DNA of 64,000 nucleotides from Cheilinus undulatus (Eukaryota; Chordata; Actinopteri; Labriformes; Labridae): contig NC_054876.1 in NCBI RefSeq assembly GCF_018320785.1, forward strand, positions 17,320,212 through 17,384,211, given 5' to 3'. This document shows positions 47,980 to 55,980 of the stretch, piece after piece. Numbering within the stretch: the first letter of the stretch is position 1; every line of letters begins with the position of its first letter. The translations under genes and the position numbers were made by a program. The notes under the pieces are model-generated. The model did no database searches. It saw only the letters and a program-made list of their open reading frames with translations, and was not told the DNA's origin.

Positions 47980-48061
47980 CGACGAGGATGGGATTCGAAC
48001 CCACGCGTGCAGAGCACAATGGATTAGCAGTCCATCACCTTAACCACTCGGCCACCTCGTC
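47980..48061 (-). tRNA. tRNA-Ser (GCT), unit 2
   Basis: An 82-base serine tRNA with all paired regions intact and anticodon GCT at 48026-48028. Its sequence equals that of unit 1, including AAGGTG in the D arm. A and B boxes are complete. The flanks differ from unit 1 by only a few bases. It is 104 bases from the Ala gene at 48,166 and no T-run follows its 3' end nearby. Confidence 0.93.
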
Positions 48062-48165
48062 TATGTCTGACCCCTTTTTAGCCACAGTTGATTCGGTAAT
48101 CTTGAGACGCAGAGAAGTTTAACACTTATGCGGTTCTAGGGGTGTGCCAGGTGAGCTTTTCCAGG

Positions 48166-48238
48166 GGGGAATTAGCTCAAATGGTAGAGCACTTGCTTAG
48201 CATGCAAGAGGTAGCAGGATCAATGCCTGCATTCTCCA
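48166..48238 (+). tRNA. tRNA-Ala (AGC), unit 2
   Basis: A 73-base alanine tRNA, codons GCT/GCC, anticodon AGC at 48199-48201. All arms pair: acceptor GGGGAAT with ATTCTCC (one G-T), anticodon stem CTTGC with GCAAG, T stem GCAGG with CCTGC. The B box is GGATCAATGCC instead of the usual GGATCGATGCC. No run of four T follows within 50 bases, in contrast to units 4-6. Probably functional or recently so. Confidence 0.9.
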
Positions 48239-48767
48239 CAACATGCATTCTTGCTCTCTTCTGGTGAGGAAGCAATAAGTGAAGGGGTGAAAAATGTCAT
48301 GTCCTTCATTCAAGTCAGTAAGCCTAAAAGGAATTCATGTCATCCTGTGAAACCAACGTCCCTGGCGTCCTCCCTCCTTTCAGGCTGGCTCGTCTAACAG
48401 TGTTCCTTTCACGTTCAAGAGCCATATTGTTTCTGTCCACTTGGGTTTCCAATGATGACACTACAAAGATATCAGCAATCCCACCTGAGCAACATTGATT
48501 GCAGAGCTTTACAAAAAAGGCCACTTCATGGTTATGGGCTCAGACCTGCAAGGCAGCCAGTCGTGTCCTGCTGGTGGGCAAAATAACAGGCTCTTTGTTG
48601 AGGTTTCCTGCTTGTAGTTAGCAACAGCCACTGGAAAACTGTTTTAAAGTTAAGCAAGAGGTGGGCAACTAATACTCTGTCTTGAACTAAGAACTCCATA
48701 GGAAGCTGTTGTCAGTGAAGGTGTCATTGTGTTTAAATGCAAGCATGGCAGAATAACTTCTCTAGTG

Positions 48768-48818
48768 CAGCAAGGATGGGAATCAAACCCATATGTGCAG
48801 AGCACCATGCATTATCAG
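48768..48818 (-). pseudogene. 3' half of a tRNA-Ser, unit 2 tail
   Basis: The minus strand matches the tRNA-Ser from just after the anticodon to the 3' end (variable arm GTGCTCTGCAC, T arm with GGTTTGATTCC). The 5' half is replaced by unrelated unit sequence, so no cloverleaf forms. The same fragment recurs once per unit. Confidence 0.8.
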
Positions 48819-49099
48819 TGTGAACTCACAGGAGTCACCTTGTTTGCTGAGCTGCACGGACAATGTCACCTCATTGACATGGGTCCGGGGCTGCCAGGCA
48901 GTGACCCCTTTCCTTCTGGTGGAATGTGAGGGGCACGTTGTTGAGGTTTCCTGCTTGTAGGCAGCAACAGCCACTTGCAAACTGTTTTGAAGTTAAGCAA
49001 GAGGCAGGCGACTAATACTATGTCTTGAACAAGGAAGCTGTTGTCAATGAAGGTGTCATTGTGTCTAAATGCAGGCATGGCAGGAGAAGAACTCAAGCA

Positions 49100-49181
49100 C
49101 AACAAGTATGGGATTCAAACCCACGCGTGCAGAGCACAATGGATTAGCAGTCCATCGCCTTAACCACTCGGCCACCTCGTC
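49100..49181 (-). pseudogene. tRNA-Ser (GCT) pseudogene, unit 3
   Basis: 82 bases with GCT kept. The 3' acceptor strand reads CTTGTTG against an unchanged 5' GACGAGG, giving two G-T pairs, and the base before it is A instead of C. The T loop reads TTTGAAT: the conserved C56 has become T, which removes the G19-C56 contact and weakens the B box. All three C-to-T changes lie at CpG. Confidence 0.85.
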
Positions 49182-49285
49182 TATGTGTGACCCCTTTTTA
49201 GCCACAGTTGATTCGGTAATCTTGAGACGCAGAGAAGTTTAACACTTATGCGGTTCTAGGGGTGTGCCAGGTGAGCTTTTCCAGA

Positions 49286-49358
49286 GGGGAATTAGCTCAA
49301 ATGGTAGAGCACTTGCTTAGCATGCAAGAGGTAGCAGGATCAATGCCTGCATTCTCCA
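49286..49358 (+). tRNA. tRNA-Ala (AGC), unit 3
   Basis: Same 73 bases as unit 2, with anticodon AGC at 49319-49321 and fully paired arms. The B box is again GGATCAATGCC, and no T-run follows nearby. Its partner, the Ser locus at 49,100, is degenerate, so in this unit only the Ala gene may work. Confidence 0.9.
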
Positions 49359-49887
49359 CAACATGCATTCTTGCTCTCTTCTGGTGAGGAAGCAATAAGT
49401 GAAGGGGTGAAAAATGTCATGTCCTTCATTCAAGTCAGTAAGCCTAAAAGGAATTCATGTCATCCTGTGAAACCAACGTCCCTGGCGTCCTCCCTCCTTT
49501 CAGGCTGGCTCGTCTAACAGTGTTCCTTTCACGTTCAAGAGCCATATTGTTTCTGTCCACTTGGGTTTCCAATGATGACACTACAAAGATATCAGCAATC
49601 CCAACTGAGCAACATTGATTGCAGAGCTTTACAAAAAAGGCCACCTCATGGTTATGGGCTCAGACCTGCAAGGCAGCCAGTCGTGTCCTGCTGGTGGGCA
49701 AAATAACAGGCTCTTTGTTGAGGTTTCCTGCTTGTAGTTAGCAACAGCCACTGGAAAACTGTTTTAAAGTTAAGCAAGAGGCAGGCAACTAATACTCTGT
49801 CTTGAACTAAGAACTCCATAGGAAGCTGTTGTCAGTGAAGGTGTCATTGTGTTTAAATGCAAGCATGGCAGAATAACTTCTCTAGTG

Positions 49888-49938
49888 CAGCAAGGATGGG
49901 AATCAAACCCATATGTGCAGAGCACCATGCATTATCAG
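49888..49938 (-). pseudogene. 3' half of a tRNA-Ser, unit 3 tail
   Basis: Identical in structure to the fragment at 48,768, with GGTTTGATTCC in the T arm. Confidence 0.8.
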
Positions 49939-50229
49939 TGTGAACTCACAGGAGTCACCTTGTTTGCTGAGCTGCACGGACAATGTCACCTCATTGACAT
50001 GGGTCCGGGGCTGCCAGGCAGTGACCCCTTTCCTTCTGGTGGAATGTGAGGGGCACGTTGTTGAGGTTTCCTGCTATTGGCAGCAACAGCCACTGGAAAA
50101 CTGTTTTAAAGTTAAGCAAGAGGCAGGCAACTAATACTCTGTCTTGAACTAAGAACACCATAGGAAGCTGTTGTCAGTGAAGGTGTCATTGTGTCTAAAT
50201 GCAAGCATGGCAGAATAAGTTCTCTAGTG

Positions 50230-50280
50230 CAGCAAGGATGGGAATCGAACCCATATGTGCAGAGCACCATGCATTATCAG
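50230..50280 (-). pseudogene. 3' half of a tRNA-Ser, extra copy in the 342-base sub-repeat
   Basis: Second copy created by the 342-base sub-duplication. Here the T arm reads GGTTCGATTCC, so the CpG is kept, as in units 4 and 5. Confidence 0.8.
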
Positions 50281-50572
50281 TGTGAACTCACAGGAGTCAC
50301 CTTGTTTGCTGAGCTGCACGGACAATGTCACCTCATTGACATGGGTCCGGGGCTGCCAGGCAGTGACCCCTTTCCTTCTGGTGGAATGTGAGGGGCACGT
50401 TGTTGAGGTTTCCTGCTTGTAGGCAGCAACAGCCACTTGCAAACTGTTTTGAAGTTAAGCAAGAGGCGGGCGACTAATACTATGTCTTGAACTGAAGACT
50501 CCCAAGTAAGCTGTTGTCAATGAAGGTGTCATTGTGTCTAAATGCAGGCATGGCAGGAGAAGAACTCAAGCA

Positions 50573-50654
50573 CGACGAGGATGGGATTCGAACCCACGCG
50601 TGCAGAGCACAATGGATTAGCAGTCCATCGCCTTAACCACTCGGCCACCTCGTC
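50573..50654 (-). tRNA. tRNA-Ser (GCT), unit 4, canonical sequence
   Basis: An 82-base serine tRNA whose sequence looks canonical throughout: AAGGCG in the D arm, GCT at 50619-50621, B box GGTTCGAATCC, and a fully paired acceptor stem. From memory it is almost identical to mammalian tRNA-Ser(GCT). It is the best candidate for an active gene in the array. No run of four T follows within 50 bases of its 3' end. Confidence 0.95.
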
Positions 50655-50758
50655 TATGTGTGACCCCTTTTTAGCCACAGTTGATTCGGTAATCTTGAGA
50701 CGCAGAGAAGTTTAACACTTATGCGGTTCTCGAGGTGTGCCAGGTGAGCTTTTCCAGA

Positions 50759-50831
50759 GAGGAATTGGCTCAAATGGTACAGTGCTTGCTTAGCATGCGA
50801 GAGGTAGCGGGATCGATGCCTGCATTCTCCA
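50759..50831 (+). tRNA. tRNA-Ala (AGC), unit 4, probably impaired
   Basis: 73 bases with anticodon AGC at 50792-50794 and B box GGATCGATGCC intact. The acceptor starts GAGGAAT, so pair 2 is lost, and the D arm reads TGGCTC with GGTACAGTGC instead of GGTAGAGCGC, breaking D-stem pairs. The anticodon stem CTTGC/GCGAG has a mismatch. A run of five T follows at 50841-50845. Opposite decay pattern from unit 2: body damaged, promoter box and terminator kept. Confidence 0.8.
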
Positions 50832-50840
50832 CAACATTCA

Positions 50841-50845
50841 TTTTT
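50841..50845 (+). terminator. Pol III terminator, T5, unit 4 Ala
   Basis: Five T, nine bases after the tRNA 3' end. Absent at the same place in units 1-3. Confidence 0.7.
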
Positions 50846-51360
50846 GCTCTCTTCTGGTGAGGAAGCAATGAGTGAAGGGATGAAAAATGTCATGTCCTTC
50901 ATTCAAGTCAGTAAGCCTAAAAGGAATTCATGTCATCCTGTGAAACCAACGTTCCTTGCGTCCTCCCTCCCTTCAGGCTGGCTTCTTTAACAGTGTTTCT
51001 TTCATGTTCAAGAGCCTTATTGTTTCTGTCCTCTTGGGTTTCCAATGATGACACTACAAAGATATCAGCAATCCCACCTGAGCAACATTGATTGTAGAGC
51101 TTTACAAAAAAGGCCACCTCATGGTTATGGGCTCAGACCTGCAAGGCAGCCAGTTGTGTCCTGCTGGTGGACAAAATAACAGGCTCTTTGTTGAGGTTTC
51201 CTGCTTGTAGTTAGCAACAGCCACTGGAAAACTGTTTTAAAGTTAAGCAAGAGGCAGGCAACTAATACTCTGTCTTGAACTAAGAACACCATAGGAAGCT
51301 GTTGTCAGTGAAGGTGTCATTGTGTCTAAATGCAAGCATGGCAGAATAAGTTCTCTAGTG

Positions 51361-51411
51361 CAGCAAGGATGGGAATCGAACCCATATGTGCAGAGCACCA
51401 TGCATTATCAG
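51361..51411 (-). pseudogene. 3' half of a tRNA-Ser, unit 4 tail
   Basis: As at 50,230, with GGTTCGATTCC kept. Confidence 0.8.
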
Positions 51412-51703
51412 TGTGAACTCACAGGAGTCACCTTGTTTGCTGAGCTGCACGGACAATGTCACCTCATTGACATGGGTCCGGGGCTGCCAGGCAGTGACCC
51501 CTTTCCTTCTGGTGGAATGTGAGGGGCACGTTGTTGAGGTTTCCTGCTTGTAGGCAGCAACAGCCACTTGCAAACTGTTTTGAAGTTAAGCAAGAGGCGG
51601 GCGACTAATACTATGTCTTGAACTGAAGACTCCCAAGTAAGCTGTTGTCAATGAAGGTGTCATTGTGTCTAAATGCAGGCATGGCAGGAGAAGAACTCAA
51701 GCA

Positions 51704-51785
51704 CGACGAGGATGGGATTCAAACCCACGCGTGCAGAGCACAATGGATTAGCAGTCCATCGCCTTAACCACTCGGCCACCTCGTC
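51704..51785 (-). tRNA. tRNA-Ser (GCT), unit 5, one B-box change
   Basis: 82 bases identical to unit 4 except that the T loop reads TTTGAAT (C56 to T at a CpG). The acceptor stem and anticodon are intact. With the B box weakened and the G19-C56 pair lost it may be poorly transcribed or unstable; I rate it borderline between gene and pseudogene. Confidence 0.82.
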
Positions 51786-51889
51786 TATGTCTGACCCCTT
51801 TTTAGCCACAGTTGATTCGGTAATCTTGAGACGCAGAGAAGTTTAACACTTATGTGGTTCTCGAGGTGTGCCAGGTGAGCTTTTCCAGA

Positions 51890-51962
51890 GGGCAATTGGC
51901 TCAAATGGTAGAGTGCTTGCTTAGCATGCGAGAGGTAGCGGGATCGATGCCTGCATTCTCCA
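51890..51962 (+). tRNA. tRNA-Ala (AGC), unit 5, probably impaired
   Basis: 73 bases, anticodon AGC at 51923-51925, B box GGATCGATGCC. The acceptor starts GGGCAAT, so pair 4 is lost (C against C). The D arm reads TGGCTC, and the anticodon stem CTTGC/GCGAG has one mismatch. Five T follow at 51972-51976. Confidence 0.8.
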
Positions 51963-51971
51963 CAACATTCA

Positions 51972-51976
51972 TTTTT
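51972..51976 (+). terminator. Pol III terminator, T5, unit 5 Ala
   Basis: Five T, nine bases after the tRNA 3' end. Confidence 0.7.
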
Positions 51977-52492
51977 GCTCTCTTCTGGTGAGGAAGCAAT
52001 GAGTGAAGGGATGAAAAATGTCATGTCCTTCATTCAAGTCAGTAAGCCTAAAAGGAATTCATGTCATCCTGTGAAACCAACGTTCCTTGGCCCTCTCCCT
52101 CCCTTCAGGCTGGCTTCTTTAACAGTGTTTCTTTCATGTTCAAGAGCCTTATTGTTTCTGTCCTCTTGGGTTTCCAATGATGACACTACAAAGATATCAG
52201 CAATCCCACCTGAGCAACATTGATTGTAGAGCTTTACAAAAAAGGCCACCTCATGGTTATGGGCTCAGACCTGCAAGGCAGCCAGTTGTGTCCTGCTGGT
52301 GGACAAAATAACAGGCTCTTTGTTGAGGTTTCCTGCTTGTAGTTAGCAACAGCCACTGGAAAACTGTTTTAAAGTTAAGCAAGAGGCAGGCAACTAATAC
52401 TCTGTCTTGAACTAAGAACACCATAGGAAGCTGTTGTCAGTGAAGGTGTCATTGTGTCTAAATGCAAGCATGGCAGAATAAGTTCTCTAGTG

Positions 52493-52543
52493 CAGCAAGG
52501 ATGGGAATCGAACCCATATGTGCAGAGCACCATGCATTATCAG
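52493..52543 (-). pseudogene. 3' half of a tRNA-Ser, unit 5 tail
   Basis: As at 51,361. Confidence 0.8.
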
Positions 52544-52832
52544 TGTGAACTCACAGGAGTCACCTTGTTTGCTGAGCTGCACGGACAATGTCACCTCATT
52601 GACATGGGTCCGGGGCTGCCAGGCAGTGACCCCTTTCCTTCTGGTGGAATGTGAGGGGCACGTTGTTGAGGTTTCCTGCTTGTAGGCAGCAACAGCCACT
52701 TGCAAACTGTTTTGAAGTTAAGCAAGAGGCGGGCGACTAATACTATGTCTTGAACTGAAGACTCCCAAGTAAGCTGTTGTCAATGAAGGTGTCATTGTGT
52801 CTAAATGCAGGCATGGCAGGAGAAGAACTCTG

Positions 52833-52914
52833 CAACAAGGATGGGATTCAAACCCACGCGTGCAGAGCACAATGGATTAGCAGTCCATCGCCTTAACCAC
52901 TCGGCCACCTCGTC
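52833..52914 (-). pseudogene. tRNA-Ser (GCT) pseudogene, unit 6
   Basis: 82 bases with GCT kept. The T loop is TTTGAAT and the 3' acceptor strand reads CCTTGTTG, both by CpG changes as in unit 3. A small deletion lies in the sequence beyond its 3' end compared with unit 5. Confidence 0.85.
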
Positions 52915-53018
52915 TATGTGTGACCCCTTTTTAGCCACAGTTGATTCGGTAATCTTGAGACGCAGAGAAGTTTAACACTTATGTGGTTCTCGAGGTGTGC
53001 CAGGTGAGCTTTTCCAGA

Positions 53019-53091
53019 GGGGAATTGGCTCAAATGGTAGAGTGCTTGCTTAGCATGCGAGAGGTAGTGGGATCGATGCCTGCATTCTCCA
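53019..53091 (+). tRNA. tRNA-Ala (AGC), unit 6
   Basis: 73 bases with an intact acceptor start GGGGAAT and anticodon AGC at 53052-53054. The D arm reads TGGCTC, the anticodon stem has one mismatch (CTTGC/GCGAG), and the T stem reads GTGGG against CCTGC, with a loss. B box GGATCGATGCC. Five T follow at 53101-53105. Functional state uncertain. Confidence 0.8.
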
Positions 53092-53100
53092 CAACATTCA

Positions 53101-53105
53101 TTTTT
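53101..53105 (+). terminator. Pol III terminator, T5, unit 6 Ala
   Basis: Five T, nine bases after the tRNA 3' end. Confidence 0.7.
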
Positions 53106-53633
53106 GCTCTCTTCTGGTGAGGAAGCAATGAGTGAAGGGATGAAAAATGTCATTTCCACCATGAAATGACTTTCATTCAAGTCAGTAAACCTAAAAGGAA
53201 TTCATGTCATCCTGTGAAACCAACATCCCTGGCCCTCTCCCTCCCTTCAGGCTGGCTTGTCAGACAGTGTCTCTTTCACTTTCAGGAGCCTTATTGATAC
53301 TGTCCACTTGGGTTTCCAATGACGACACTACAAAGATATCAGCAATCCCACCTGAGCAACATTGATTACAGAGCTTTAAAAAAAAAAAAGGTCACCTCAT
53401 TGGCATGGGTCCGGGCCTACCAGGCAGTGACCCCTGTCCTCATGGTGGAACGTGAGGCGCTCTTTGTTGAGGTTTCCTGCAATTGGCAGCAACAGCTACT
53501 GGCAAATTGTTCTGAGGTTACAGAAGAGGTGGATCTCACACTCTGTCATCAACTGAAGACTCCCAAGGTAGCTTTCATCAACGAAGGTGTCACTGTGTCT
53601 AAATGCAAGCATGGCAGAATAAGTTCTCTAGTG

Positions 53634-53706
53634 CAGCAAGGATGGGAATCGAACCCATACGTGCAGAGCACAATGCATTAGCAGCGTGAACTCACAGGAG
53701 TCACCT
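53634..53706 (-). pseudogene. Partial tRNA-Ser with a pairing 5' segment, unit 6 tail
   Basis: The 3' half matches tRNA-Ser and keeps the GCT anticodon in TGCTAATGC, unlike the other fragments. Upstream, the 5' segment contains AACAAGG, which can pair with the CCTTGCT end at six of seven positions. The D-arm region is short and unlike tRNA-Ser. This may be the oldest state of the fragment: a degenerate whole tRNA rather than a bare half. Confidence 0.6.
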
Positions 53707-53965
53707 TGTTTGCTGAGCTGCATGGACAATGTCACCTCATTGACATGGGTCTGGGCCTGCCAGGCAGTGACCCCTTTCCTTCTGGTGGAATGTGTGGGGC
53801 ACGTTGTTGAGGTTTCCTGCTATTGGCAGCAACAGCCACTTGCAAAGTGTTCTGAAGTTACGGAAGAGGTGGGTCTCACACTCTGTCTTGAACTGAAGAC
53901 TCCCGAGGTAGCTTTCATCAGTGAAGGTGTCATTGTGTCTAAATGCAAGCAGAATAAGTTCTCTG

Positions 53966-54047
53966 CAACAAGGATGCAATTCAAACCCATGCATGCAGAG
54001 CACAATGGATTAGCAGTCCATCGCCTTAACCACTCGGCCACCTCGTC
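53966..54047 (-). pseudogene. tRNA-Ser (GCT) pseudogene, unit 7
   Basis: 82 bases, the most decayed of the seven. The T arm reads TTTGAATTGCATCC, the variable arm has CATGCATG, and the 3' acceptor end is CTTGTTG; the 5' half including the anticodon is unchanged. There is no Ala gene beyond it: array homology stops about 60 bases further on. Confidence 0.85.
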
Positions 54048-54100
54048 TATGTCTGACCTGTTTTTAGCCACAGTTGATTCAGTAATCTTGAGACGCAGAG

Positions 54101-54394
54101 AAAGTCTAAGGTTAACCAGATGGATGTGTGAAACAAACCCATCTGGCGTGCCAGGTTAGTAACTTGAATGAATGTAGGAGGATTGTGGGTTTATGGCTGA
54201 CTGCTGAGGGTAACCCTACACATGGGTCTGTGTCTGAGTATGTCTGTCGGTAAGTAACTAAGTGATGCTTTTGTATAAGTATGAGCCATACACTACAGAG
54301 TTGTGTTTACTTGGACTGAATGCTGGCACCTCGTTGCCTCCATAGGCTCGAGTTAACATCATTTATGTATGGCTCATCCATACAGAGTTGCTCT
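54101..54394. other. Array border, no gene recognised
   Basis: Unit homology ends near 54,110. A pair of inverted words, TGAGCCATAC at about 54,284 and GTATGGCTCA at about 54,368, suggests the end of another element. Confidence 0.35.
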
Positions 54395-54640
54395 ATGGGC
54401 GGGGTTTACTCGTGCTGAAAGCCCTGTAATGGCTACCTTGACTGCTTTAAATACTCTGATATAGCTCTAGCCTCCGTTTCACCAGAACCGGCCCACATTG
54501 CTGTGTAACAAAGAATAAAACAACCATATAAGCTTTTCATGTTGGGAAACATGTTTTTGACTCCTCTGCTGAGCTGCTTTGGCATGACTATGTGATAATT
54601 GATGGGGAAAAGGGTAACTTGTGTGAATACTTGTGAACTA
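54395..54640. repeat. Dispersed repeat, copy A of a pair
   Basis: Matches 55,735-55,980 in the same orientation. Shared words include GGGCGGGGTTTA, AACAAAGAATAAAACAAC, TGAGCTGCTTTGGCATGACT and GGGAAAAGGGTAA-like blocks. Divergence is high. Function unknown. Confidence 0.65.
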
Positions 54641-55734
54641 GCCAAACGTTAGCTCGGCCTTAGCTAGAACAACACATTTCTTTATCACAGCTAGCGCTGA
54701 GAGCAACATGGAAAGCTTTCTGCGAAAGAAAACGAAGATGCCACTCTTCTGCCCCCCGCTTTTTACATGACAATGTCACAGTTACGGGGACGGGTTAGTT
54801 GTTATGTACAGCTAATGGGTTGTTGTGTCCAGGCTAGAAGGCCTGTCATTACTGACTGAGCCACAGCAGAGCTTTTGTCTGAACCAGACAACATGTCTGA
54901 ATCCGAACAAGCGCAGAGAGCAACACTGAAAGCTTTCTGTGACAAAAAAAATGTTCTCTCCACTCCCGGTCTGATTCGGTATTGCTTTCTACGACCTCGA
55001 CCGCTGTTGGGAGCACACTGATGAGGAGTTAGAATGTGGCTACCACAGAGGGTTAATGGGGAGTCCACACGATCTCATGTAATAAAGAATCTAAGATATA
55101 TCAGAGCGATCAGAACGGCTCATGTCGAAGATAACACCCATATCCAGCTAACTAAACCAATAAACTGGGGAGTCATGGCTATGTAGCAGAGAATGATGAG
55201 GAAATGTTCAATAATGTAATAGGCGAAGTTAGCGGACTGCCACTGCCAGGCTAACAGTAGCCTCACTTTAAAGCATTCAAACTCCGCAATTGTCCCCAAA
55301 AACAGTGATCAGAGAGCATAATCAGATGATCCTATGCTGTCAGAGCATAACAAAGCAGTGTGGGACTGATAAGTTATGAGTTCGGAGAGATAAGTACTAA
55401 TTGACGCCACAGGCTATTAATAGCGTGGCTATTCACGTGTTTTAACACGGAGAAGGAAGAGGTGACATCACTAGTCTCACTGACGCCCTCTGGATGCACA
55501 AACTCCTAACAATTATGACTACATCACTCTGCCAGAACACACATTTCAGTCAGGCATTTCAACAAGCATCCCAGATAGCTGCGGTCAGCCACATACTATG
55601 TTTTTACCTAGTCTTGTTTTGTTTGGTTTGTTGTTTTTTAGAATTGCCTTACTTTCACATTTTTCTTTTTTAAGTGGTGGAAATGGGCTCCCACAGTGTT
55701 CCTAACAACTAGTGATAGGAAACACCAGGGACAC
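54641..55734. other. No gene recognised
   Basis: Near 54,691-54,730 and 54,911-54,950 two related words occur: GAGAGCAACATGGAAAGCTT and GAGAGCAACACTGAAAGCTT. They may belong to the same repeat family as the flanking copies. No exon seen. Confidence 0.4.
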
Positions 55735-55980
55735 AGGGAATGGGCGGGGTTTAGTTGTACCCAAGGCCGATTTTTATGGCTGCCTCCAGTGCAGTGATTT
55801 ACCTCAGATGTAGCTTTAGCAAAGAGTCAGTTTTACTAAAACTATGAAATAAAGAATAAAACAACACTCAAAGGTTTTTTATGGTGTCAAAGATGTTTTC
55901 ACTCTTCTGCCAAGCTGCTTCGGCATGACTTTGTGAGAGTTACAGGGAAAGGGTTAGTCATGTGAGTGGTCGAATACAAT
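55735..55980. repeat. Dispersed repeat, copy B of a pair
   Basis: See the copy at 54,395-54,640. Here the shared words read GGGCGGGGTTTA, AATAAAGAATAAAACAAC and CCAAGCTGCTTCGGCATGAC. Confidence 0.65.

Larger units (their letters stand above)
44410..54100. repeat. Tandem array of tRNA-Ser/tRNA-Ala units, about 1.13 kb each
   Basis: Seven tRNA-Ser loci mark the units. Their starts lie 2,712, 1,120, 1,473, 1,131, 1,129 and 1,133 bases apart. The long first interval contains foreign insertions; the 1,473-base interval contains an extra 342-base sub-repeat (49,849-50,190 and 50,191-50,532). Each unit has a Ser gene on the minus strand, a 104-base spacer, an Ala gene on the plus strand (absent in the last unit) and a tail with a partial tRNA-Ser. 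Units from the middle are nearly identical, which suggests recent duplication or gene conversion. The last unit is the most decayed. Confidence 0.93.

Noticed and set aside
48324-52654. Identical 66- to 82-codon frames repeated through the tRNA array
   Set aside because: They recur because the units are copies. They cross tRNA fragments and change reading frame between units, so they are not conserved genes.
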